Assembly: GCA_963797765.1 (NCBI GenBank)
Contig: CAWCQU010000002.1
Coordinates: 1,178,001-1,242,000 of the forward strand
Length of the DNA stretch: 64,000 nt
Direction of reading: 5' to 3'
Source: JBGPTK01 sp963797765
Lineage (GTDB): Bacteria; Acidobacteriota; Terriglobia; Acidiferrales; UBA7541
The notes under the pieces are model-generated. The model made no database searches and was not told the DNA's origin. It saw nothing but the letters and a program-made list of their open reading frames with translations. This document shows, piece by piece, positions 57,419 to 64,000 of this stretch (position 1 is its first letter; the number at the start of each line of letters is the position of its first letter). Made by a program: the position numbers and the translations under genes.

Positions 57419-58995
57419 ATGCGGCGCTGAATTGCGGGGAACTGCTGCCACACCTTGATGCCGCAGAAATGGGAGCCTTCGGTGCAGATGGGCGTGGCGA
57501 TTCCGGCGCGAAGATAGCAGGGCGGGCCTATGTAGCGGCCGAGTTCGGGATGCGCTGCGCGGACTTGTTCCACCTCTTCCATGGAGGCCTGGTAAATTTC
57601 TTCCTGAGCGTTGAAGCAGGTGCGCATGGTCCATTTATGGAGAAGGTGGAGCAGCGAGCCGGATTCCACCAGGCGAATGGATTTTGAATTGGGGAGCAGA
57701 TAGAGAGCGAACTCGCGCGGAACTCCGCGATCGAGCAATTCGTTTTTCGCGCGCCAGGCTTCGTGCATCGCTTGTTCGTACACTTCACGAGCGCGCGCGT
57801 TTCCAGCGATCAGCATGGGCATGATGGCGTCGGGTTCGCGCGTATCGGCCAGCGTAAGCAAAGGACGCGAGCCGGGAACCATGCGATGGCGCTGGTCCTG
57901 TGAATCGGCGGTGTGGCTGATTTTTTTCGCGAAGGTGAAAGTGGCGTGCTGCAGCGCGCGCATCATCGGCGCGTGTACTCCGATATTCAGCGTTTCCAGG
58001 CGATACGAATTTCGCGCCGGATTCAGGAGGCGGTCGATTGCTTCGGCATCGGAACATTCGGATTGCGTTACGCCGATGACCGCGCGATAAGCTTCGGCAG
58101 TGACAGCGGCGGCGCGCGGGGAGGAATCGATCAGCAGCGAGGTGCGTCCGGCGAGGCGCTCGTCGAATTCTCGCGCAAAGGCTTCGCCATTCGCGGGCGC
58201 GGCATGCCACTCGGGAAAATCTTCCATCGGCTCGGGGCCGAAGCGGTCGAAAAATTGCGGATCGATTTCGCGAACGCGCGCCACCATCTCGCTGATCACC
58301 TGGCGCGCTTCCGTGGGCGTATCGGAAGCCGCCTGCATGCGATACAAACGGTGCAGCACAATTCCAGAAATGGTGTGCACCATGGTAGTGAACGCCGCGA
58401 CGGGCAAGACGTATCGCGCCACTTCGATGGCGCGCTTTTCCGCCTGGCGATCCACTTTATCCACGCGCTTGGGATGCGACATCGCGCTGAGGTGCCAGAT
58501 GTCTCCCAGAATTTCGCGCGCGCCGGGACGCAGCAGTTGAGTTAGTTCGCGGTAATGATCCCAGGCGCCAGAAATCGCGCGTTCGTAAATTGCGCGCTCG
58601 GCCGGGCCAAATTGCGCGCTTTCGGCGGGAATGTAGGCTTGCGCGCGATCGAGCCGCACGTAGCGCTGGCTTTGCTGTTCGGAATTATAGAAAGGATGCG
58701 CGTGAAGAAACGACCAGACGAATTGGCGGCTGATATTTTCCAGGCCGAATTCGAAATGAGCATGCTGGAAAACGGTGTGGTGTCCGCCATAAAAAGTGGC
58801 CGCGCCGATATTCACTCGCTGCTTTTCGGTGATTTCTTCGGGCGCAATGATGCGCGTGGAATAGCACGTTCGCGCGGCTGCGATCGCCGAATCGTAAGGA
58901 TGGACGAAGGAATTCCGCAGCGTCACTCGCGGCGCGGCGGTCTCGACGGATTGATCCGGTTGCGGCACGGCTGATGTGGATGGTTGTGATGGCAT
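57415..58995 (-). CDS. Double-length ThyX-like (flavin-dependent thymidylate synthase) protein
   Basis: 526 residues, more than twice a normal ThyX (220-250). The first half aligns with ThyX around HHTVFQHAHFEFGLENISRQ and YNSEQQSQRYVRLDRAQAY, but the catalytic RHRxxS motif is lost: the position reads SFLHAHPFYN. The second half carries HATFTFAKKISHTADSQDQR and RHRMVPGSRPLLTLA, a region with an RHR triplet, plus ARAREVYEQAMHEAWRAKNE and ALYLLPNSKSIRLVESGSLL. So the substrate-binding features seem split between two ThyX-like halves. ThyX makes dTMP from dUMP with FAD and NADPH. Whether this protein is active is open. The start has several ATGs; 58995 is the longest. Confidence 0.82.
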   Translation of the reverse strand: MPSQPSTSAVPQPDQSVETAAPRVTLRNSFVHPYDSAIAAARTCYSTRIIAPEEITEKQRVNIGAATFYGGHHTVFQHAHFEFGLENISRQFVWSFLHAHPFYNSEQQSQRYVRLDRAQAYIPAESAQFGPAERAIYERAISGAWDHYRELTQLLRPGAREILGDIWHLSAMSHPKRVDKVDRQAEKRAIEVARYVLPVAAFTTMVHTISGIVLHRLYRMQAASDTPTEARQVISEMVARVREIDPQFFDRFGPEPMEDFPEWHAAPANGEAFAREFDERLAGRTSLLIDSSPRAAAVTAEAYRAVIGVTQSECSDAEAIDRLLNPARNSYRLETLNIGVHAPMMRALQHATFTFAKKISHTADSQDQRHRMVPGSRPLLTLADTREPDAIMPMLIAGNARAREVYEQAMHEAWRAKNELLDRGVPREFALYLLPNSKSIRLVESGSLLHLLHKWTMRTCFNAQEEIYQASMEEVEQVRAAHPELGRYIGPPCYLRAGIATPICTEGSHFCGIKVWQQFPAIQRRI

Positions 58996-59080
58996 CGCGC
59001 TCCGGCATTCTACAACGCGGCTCGGATGCCGCCAATCAAATGCGGCGGGGTGCTGGCGGTGTCCGAGTGATCTTCGGTGC

Positions 59081-59145
59081 GGAGGCTCCAGGGGCTAAAG
59101 CCCTCTTTCTCCGAGTAAAATGTCGACGAGCGCCGACTCCCTACC
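59081..59145 (-). repeat. REP-A element, partial copy (inverse)
   Basis: CAGGGGCTAAAGCCC followed by a decayed first palindrome (GACGAGCGCCGACTCC). It lies in the gap between the ThyX-like gene and rpmE. Confidence 0.7.
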
Positions 59146-59251
59146 CAAGCTGATTTCATTGAAAAGCGCGCACCAGCTCTTGCTGTCGAGAGGAGGCACA
59201 CTTCTCCCCTTGTGTGGGAAAAGTCAGACGCGAAGGGGAGAGTGCTTGAAG

Positions 59252-59470
59252 TTATTTCTTCGGGGCTTTGTCGGCGTATTTCTTTTGGAAGCGCTCGACG
59301 CGGCCGGCGGTATCGATCAATTTCTGCTTGCCGGTGAAAAAGGGATGGCAGCTCGAGCAGATTTCCACTCGGACCAGTTCGCCCTTTTGCGTGGAGCGGG
59401 TTTTGAACGTGCTTCCGCAGGCGCAGTGAACGGTTACGGCGTGATAATCGGGATGGATTCCTTCTTTCAT
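59252..59470 (-). CDS. rpmE: 50S ribosomal protein L31
   Basis: 72 residues from ATG 59470 with GGAGC ahead. Starts MKEGIHPDYHAVTVHCACGS, with the CxC...CxxC zinc set (HCACGS and ICSSCHPF) and the family end PFFTGKQKLIDTAGRVERFQ and KKYADK. Type A (zinc-binding) L31. It binds at the central protuberance of the 50S subunit. No other ribosomal-protein gene is near. Confidence 0.96.
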   Translation of the reverse strand: MKEGIHPDYHAVTVHCACGSTFKTRSTQKGELVRVEICSSCHPFFTGKQKLIDTAGRVERFQKKYADKAPKK

Positions 59471-59659
59471 CGGGTTGCTCCAGTTCTCGGGCCGGTCTGC
59501 GCGGCGCCAAACTTTTTGGAAGGCACACAGCCGCGTCGCTAGGTCCGAACGAATTGGTAATGATACGCGAATTCGCTGATTTCTCCAAATGGCGACGTGT
59601 CTCGCCGCTGTCCTGGTTTGGGGGTGCAACGCGCTACCACAAACGTTCTGCGCGAAAGC

Positions 59660-59729
59660 TTCAAGGGCTAAAGCCCACCATTCTAGCAAGCGCGAATGTC
59701 GGAGCTGAAGCTCCGACCCCTAAAAACCT
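59660..59729 (-). repeat. REP-A element, copy 6 (inverse)
   Basis: AGGGCTAAAGCCC, spacer, GTCGGAGCTGAAGCTCCGAC, CCCCTAAAAA. Located between rpmE and the third PadR-ADOP operon. Confidence 0.88.
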
Positions 59730-59818
59730 AATCAATCTCAAAGTTTACCGGGCACCTGACCAAGACTGATGGAGCAACCGGTGAGTCGCTGGAGACGAAC
59801 CGGTAAGCACTCTCCTCC

Positions 59819-62506
59819 TCACTCCTCGCGGAGAGCCTTCAGCGGATCGATCTGAGCCGACCTGCGCGCCGGAATGTAACAGGCGAACATCGCAACCGCT
59901 GCCAGCAACAATGGCGCGCCGACAAGCAAGCGCAGATCGCCCGTACCCACCCGAAGCGCCTCCACAAAGATGTTCACCAGCGCCGAAAGTATTTTTGCCA
60001 ACGCCATCGCGCCCAAAAATCCCAAAACCGTTCCGGCGCTTACCAGCGCCGTGCCTTCGCGCAGCACCAACCGCAGCACCTGGGCTTTACTTGCGCCCAG
60101 TGCCGTGCGGATGGCGATCTCCTTGCGCCGTTGCGCAACGGCGTAGGCTGTCACTCCGGCGAGCCCGATTGCAGCCAATATTAAGCCGAACACTCCAATT
60201 CCGCCGTAGGACTGTGCAGCAAACCGCATGGAGGAGCGGCTGCGCTCCAGGTAATCGCTCAGCGTTTGCACATTGAAGACAGTCAAATTCGGATCGATCG
60301 AAGCGATCTCGCCACGAATGGCGCTCAGCGCATCCGCACCTGCATCCGAGCGCACCAGAATGGTGATGCCACCGGCTGGCGGCCGCGCAAAATTGCGTGC
60401 GGTCAGCGGCAGGTAAACCACGGATTGGCTGATGCCGATTCCGTTCTTCAAATCATGCACCAAGCCGACCACCTCATAGGACTGCTTGTCGTCTCGAACG
60501 CGTTTCCCGATGGCATTTTCATTACCGAAAAGTCTGCGCTCGGCAGTCTCGTTCAGCACTACGGGCAAAGCAAAAGTCTTCGATGCGTCTGTCTCGATCC
60601 GTTGATCGCGCTCCTCGAACTCCCGGCCAGCCAGCATCGGCTGGCTGAGGATGGCAAAATAGCCCGCGCCCACAGTTTCCTCGACCACTGGCTGCTGCAC
60701 TTTTGAGGATTCCCCCGCGTCTTCCGCAGTCAGTTGGGTGGTTCCATAATCGTCATCTTCGAGTGCAAAGGGCGCTTGCGCGGCGAGGGCGACGTTGCGA
60801 ACCGGGCCGGCGTTCTTGAGGCGTTCGGGAAGTTTCTCGAACAGAGATATCGCTTTTTCGGGCGCATAGCCGTCGCGCACCGGATCGATGGACAGGAGAT
60901 ACATGGTGTTTGGATCGAATTTGGTTTGGATGCTGCTCATTTTGCTGATTCCCAATACCAGGAACCCGGTCATCAGCAGCAGCATCAGCGATCCCGCAAC
61001 CTGGGCCACCATCAGCAAGTTGCGCAGGCCAAAGCGCCGGTAACCAGGCAACTGAAGCGTCGAACCCTCTTTGAGCGCCGGGATCACTTCGGCTCTCGTT
61101 GCTTGCAGGGCGGGCACCAGGCTGAATCCGATGCCGCAGATGAGCGAGAGGCCGAAAGCGAAAACGCCTGCGCGCCAATCCAGGCTAAAATCCGAATCGA
61201 TCGGCACTCCCATGGGCGGGACGAAACGGGAGTTCAGCACCGCGAGACCATACGCGAGTACGAATCCAGCCACGCCGCCCAGCAGTGAAAGCAAAATGCC
61301 TTCGGCCATCATCTGCCGAATTAACCGAAAACGGCTGGCTCCCACCGCCAGGCGAATCGCCAATTCCTTTCGGCGATTGGCGCCGCGCGCGATTAGCATG
61401 TTCGTCAGATTCGTGCACGCAAGAATCATGATCAGACCCATGAGCGCGACAAAGAACCCCATCAACACCGGCTTTAATTCCCGGGGCATGGGTTCCTTTG
61501 TCCCAGCCGCAAGCAAAGTCACGCGCCTGGCTTTGTCGGTGCGCGCCGGCGCTGGCAGCGTAGGATCCTGCTCGTCCAGACGGCGTGTGATCGCGTCGAG
61601 ACCCGCTTCCGCCGAGTCAATCGTGACTCCGGGTGCGAGGCACATCATTGCCAGGAACTCCTTGGCATTGCGTTGATGCAGAACGTCGTTCGCGAGCTCC
61701 GGAGCGAGCGCAGCCGGCACCGTAGTCGGGACAAACAGCTCGGATGGATTCGCGGCCAACGCGCCATTGAAGTTCTTCGGTGTGATTCCCACGATGGTTG
61801 CGATTTGCCCATTCAGGCGAAGGATTTGCCCCAGGGCGTTGGGAGAAGAATTGAGGCGATTGCGCCAGAAACGATCGCTGATCACCACTACCGGTGCGTC
61901 GCCGGGTCTGTCCAGCGCGGCGCTGAACACTCGTCCACGCTGAGGTTGCACGCCGAGCACGGAAAAATAATCGGGCGAGACAATCTGACCGAATATGCGT
62001 TCCGGTTTCCCGTTCACATCGCCTTGGAACGTGACGTTGAATGGAATGCCGGTCTGAAATGCGGCGGCCCCGGCGAACAGGGTCTTTTGCTCGCGATACT
62101 GCTCGATGTAGTAATACGAGACCAGCTTTTCAGGCATCACCAACTGTTTGGCATTCGCCGCCGCCGGCAGATCGCGAAAAAGTCCCGCCCATTTCGTGCT
62201 GTAGACATTTGTGGTCAGCCCAATTCCCAGTCCCATCGAAATGATGCAGACCAGCGCAAATCCAGGCGACTTGATCAGCGCCCGCATCGCATATCGCATA
62301 TCGCCGCGCATTTCGCTGAGGTATTCGATCGGTACGCGAATCGCGATGTCCGCGATCAGCCGGATCAGCCCCGCCACTCCATGCCTTTTGGCAATCTCTT
62401 CCACGACGTCCTCCCCGAGTTGCGTCATCTCTGGGCCATAAGCCAATTTGAATTCGTGAGGAAAAGCTTCCGCCAGCCGCCGGTAGATCCGCCATGCAAC
62501 ACTCAT
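59819..62506 (-). CDS. ADOP-family FtsX/MacB-like permease 5 (with prefix domain)
   Basis: 895 residues. A distinct N-terminal segment (MSVAWRIYRRLAEAFPHEFK, LGEDVVEEIAKRHGVAGLIR) precedes the entry helix MRYAMRALIKSPGFALVCII. Two periplasmic domains and FtsX clusters follow, with LIMILACTNLTNMLIARGAN, KELAIRLAVGASRFRLIRQM and KEIAIRTALGASKAQVLRLV, ending DPLKALREE. The variant prefix (no RxAxxxxGG motif) and weak likeness to copies 1-4 mark a separate branch. It overlaps the PadR gene stop by four bases. Confidence 0.9.
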   Translation of the reverse strand: MSVAWRIYRRLAEAFPHEFKLAYGPEMTQLGEDVVEEIAKRHGVAGLIRLIADIAIRVPIEYLSEMRGDMRYAMRALIKSPGFALVCIISMGLGIGLTTNVYSTKWAGLFRDLPAAANAKQLVMPEKLVSYYYIEQYREQKTLFAGAAAFQTGIPFNVTFQGDVNGKPERIFGQIVSPDYFSVLGVQPQRGRVFSAALDRPGDAPVVVISDRFWRNRLNSSPNALGQILRLNGQIATIVGITPKNFNGALAANPSELFVPTTVPAALAPELANDVLHQRNAKEFLAMMCLAPGVTIDSAEAGLDAITRRLDEQDPTLPAPARTDKARRVTLLAAGTKEPMPRELKPVLMGFFVALMGLIMILACTNLTNMLIARGANRRKELAIRLAVGASRFRLIRQMMAEGILLSLLGGVAGFVLAYGLAVLNSRFVPPMGVPIDSDFSLDWRAGVFAFGLSLICGIGFSLVPALQATRAEVIPALKEGSTLQLPGYRRFGLRNLLMVAQVAGSLMLLLMTGFLVLGISKMSSIQTKFDPNTMYLLSIDPVRDGYAPEKAISLFEKLPERLKNAGPVRNVALAAQAPFALEDDDYGTTQLTAEDAGESSKVQQPVVEETVGAGYFAILSQPMLAGREFEERDQRIETDASKTFALPVVLNETAERRLFGNENAIGKRVRDDKQSYEVVGLVHDLKNGIGISQSVVYLPLTARNFARPPAGGITILVRSDAGADALSAIRGEIASIDPNLTVFNVQTLSDYLERSRSSMRFAAQSYGGIGVFGLILAAIGLAGVTAYAVAQRRKEIAIRTALGASKAQVLRLVLREGTALVSAGTVLGFLGAMALAKILSALVNIFVEALRVGTGDLRLLVGAPLLLAAVAMFACYIPARRSAQIDPLKALREE

Positions 62507-62856
62507 TCCGTCACCATGGATTGCTTGATTCGAATCGTGCGGACCAATTCCTGCAGGCGGTCACATTCCGCGTCGAGCACACGCTTGCCGAGGGCCGTGA
62601 GCCGGTAATAGCGGCGTCGCGCGTCGTCCAATTCCGGCGCGGGCCGTTCGTCGGATTCCTCGATCAGTTCCGCCTCGATCAGCCGCTTGATCGAACCATA
62701 GAGCGTGGCCGGCCACAGCTTCACTTTTCCGGTAGTGCGATTCAGTACGTCCTGCATGATTCCATAGCCGTGCTGCTCTCCACCGGCAAGCGACATCATG
62801 ATGTGAAACCAATGGGGCTTGAGTGGAAGAAACTTTTGAGATTCGGTATCAGTCAT
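62503..62856 (-). CDS. PadR-family transcriptional regulator (operon 3)
   Basis: 117 residues from ATG 62856 (the frame extends to 62928 but the promoter lies there). PadR landmarks: LPLKPHWFHIMMSLAGGEQH and GYGIMQDVLNRTTG, LWPATLYGSIKRLIEAELIE, and wing LDDARRRYYRLTALGKRVLD. This is the PadR subgroup with a PLKPxxFxIL start. Its stop overlaps the ADOP start (ATGA). A TATATA-rich palindrome overlaps its promoter. Confidence 0.92.
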   Translation of the reverse strand: MTDTESQKFLPLKPHWFHIMMSLAGGEQHGYGIMQDVLNRTTGKVKLWPATLYGSIKRLIEAELIEESDERPAPELDDARRRYYRLTALGKRVLDAECDRLQELVRTIRIKQSMVTE

Positions 62857-62861
62857 AGGAA

Positions 62862-62892
62862 ATATATATCTAATAGCATATATATATGTCAA
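62862..62892 (-). promoter_or_regulatory. Promoter and AT-rich palindromic operator of operon 3
   Basis: Minus strand TTGACA (62887-62892), 18 nt, TATATA (62863-62868). The spacer holds ATATATATGC facing a near mirror ATATATAT, a likely PadR site. The -10 box lies so close to ATG 62856 that the transcript has almost no leader. Confidence 0.65.
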
Positions 62893-63011
62893 GAGAATTA
62901 TGACGGATTGTTGAGGTTTTGGGCTCATCTGGCAGATGGGCCACAGGCAAGCTTAAGATCGCGGTATGAATCGACTGGCCCAGGGGGGAAACGGTCTAGT
63001 TTCGGAAGGGA

Positions 63012-64000
63012 TTAGGAGACGAAGGCGCAGCCTATCCTGGAGCGCTGGGTTTCGGTTTTTAGGACGTAGACTTTTCGGAGGCTTACGCGGACTGGGGGCA
63101 GGATGGGGACGTGGAGGATGGCGTGGAATTGGTTTGGAAGGTCGTCGGGATTATCGACTTGGATGGCTACGCCGCCATAGCTTAAGTCGATCACTTGCGC
63201 GCTATTTCCCGTGCCTTCGCCTAACGTGGCGTAAGCGCGCGTGCCGGATAGCGAAACGCGTTCCCATTTGCGCTGCTCGCGGGCGCCCGGTTGCTGGGCG
63301 GGCGTGAACGTGGGCGCCGGCCCGGGTTCTGATTCCCGTGCTTTTGCCGGAACACCGAACGGTGACGGCATCTCGCGGGGGATGGGAACCTCGCGCGGAA
63401 CAAAATTTTCACGCGGTGGAGGGGTGACGCGCGGAACGGGAATTTCACGTGGCGCGGCTTTTTCCTCGGGCGTAATTTTTTCGCGCGTGATGAAGGGCTC
63501 GCGCGCTTCCGGAATTTCGGGAGCGGCAGGCGCGGCATGCTGAGAAGCCGCTTCCCGGGGGGTGGGGGGCCTTTCGAGCTCAGCGGCTCGAGATTGCGAT
63601 CGAGAGGACTTCTTTTGATGATAGAGCCGCTCGTCCGCCAGCTTTAAAAGGGTTTCTTTTTGCTCGCCATCTTGCGGGTGAACGGAGATGCCGAAATCCA
63701 AGGAAATCGGAATATCGAGGTTCAGTGATTTTACCGCTGCTTCGTAGGCGGCGCGAATACGGCGGCAAAGAGTGGCGGCCTGTTCGGGATCGGCTTGCGG
63801 CAATAGCAGGGCGAATTCATCTCCGCCATAGCGAAACGCAAAATCGGAAGCGCGCAATGTTTTTCGCAGAGTGGTGGCGGCGGTTTGAAGAATCTGATCG
63901 CCTTGCATGTGGCCGTAGCGATCATTTACATCCTTGAAATCGTGCAAATCGAGAATCGCCAGCGCCAGATGCTGGCCATAGCGGCGCGCACGGTTCAGTT
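63012..64000 (-). CDS. GGDEF-PilZ diguanylate cyclase (5' end outside window)
   Basis: The frame is open to the window end, so the N-terminus (probably a sensor domain) is missing. Visible: the GGDEF start RARRYGQHLALAILDLHDFK, the inhibitory RxxD site RASD five residues before YGGDEF, intact catalytic GGDEF, and ISLDFGISVHPQDG. A linker of about 110 residues rich in Pro, Arg and Glu repeats PRE/REI motifs. The C-terminus is a PilZ domain (RKWERV, VIDLSYGGVAIQV), which binds c-di-GMP. The protein thus makes c-di-GMP and could sense it. It is the last gene on the right, divergent from nothing visible. Confidence 0.9.
   Translation of the reverse strand, partial: LNRARRYGQHLALAILDLHDFKDVNDRYGHMQGDQILQTAATTLRKTLRASDFAFRYGGDEFALLLPQADPEQAATLCRRIRAAYEAAVKSLNLDIPISLDFGISVHPQDGEQKETLLKLADERLYHQKKSSRSQSRAAELERPPTPREAASQHAAPAAPEIPEAREPFITREKITPEEKAAPREIPVPRVTPPPRENFVPREVPIPREMPSPFGVPAKARESEPGPAPTFTPAQQPGAREQRKWERVSLSGTRAYATLGEGTGNSAQVIDLSYGGVAIQVDNPDDLPNQFHAILHVPILPPVRVSLRKVYVLKTETQRSRIGCAFVS

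Overview
The window looks like a chromosomal piece of an acidobacterium (Acidobacteriota, probably class Terriglobia). The main reason is five very long FtsX/MacB-type permeases of the ADOP family (acidobacterial duplicated orphan permeases), three of them directly behind a PadR regulator gene. The moderate GC content, an exported truncated haemoglobin, and intergenic regions full of short palindromic repeats agree with this. No plasmid or phage backbone is visible. The lineage call is an inference from gene content; no 16S gene is present.

Layout. 1-3.5 kb: end of an efflux adaptor gene with its ABC ATPase, a small zinc-ribbon ORF and a secreted M20 peptidase. 3.6-7.9 kb (minus strand): a 23S-5S rRNA unit with no 16S gene, with its own promoter, leader and terminator; the 23S gene carries an intervening sequence in helix 45 that encodes a four-helix-bundle protein. 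8-10.2 kb: a 45-residue protein, a broken GNAT gene and an IS30-family transposase. 10.2-16 kb: membrane proteins, an SDR, a GOB-like B3 metallo-beta-lactamase, two tandem zinc-ribbon/RDD proteins and an exported globin. 16.1-19.1 kb: an overlapping operon of ECF sigma factor, triple-VOC protein and methyltransferase. 19.2-22.8 kb: leuB-leuA with a divergent LysR gene. 22.8-27 kb: aminotransferase with amino acid permease, a small membrane protein and a nucleoside hydrolase. 27.2-37 kb: three ADOP permeases, one with PadR. 37.3-42.7 kb: lon, cca and a SpoIIE-type phosphatase. 42.7-48.2 kb is the accessory island: a REP-associated transposase (RAYT) behind two tandem 174-bp units, an orphan nuclease-like gene, an IS1111-like element and dense repeats. 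48.2-51.2 kb: a second PadR-ADOP pair. 51.3-59.5 kb: DinB-like protein, DNA polymerase IV, an MNT/HEPN toxin-antitoxin pair, prmC-prfA, a double-length ThyX-like gene and rpmE. 59.8-64 kb: a third PadR-ADOP pair and a GGDEF-PilZ protein cut by the window edge.

How the genes work together. Translational coupling (1-8 bp overlaps) links sigma/VOC/methyltransferase, permease/aminotransferase, two PadR/ADOP pairs, MNT/HEPN and ThyX/membrane protein. prfA and prmC form the usual release-factor and release-factor-methylation pair. leuA and leuB give two steps of leucine synthesis. A palindromic repeat (core GTCGGAGCTTCAGCTCCGAC or close variants) lies between genes at least seven times in full or partial form, and a different repeat flanks the RAYT gene.

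Caution. At least 14 one-base frameshifts break ten otherwise well-conserved genes, mostly single-base insertions and often in short homopolymers. Sequencing or assembly error is the simplest explanation, so most of these genes are annotated at full length with the break position noted. Coordinates of short sites worked out by eye may be off by one or two bases.
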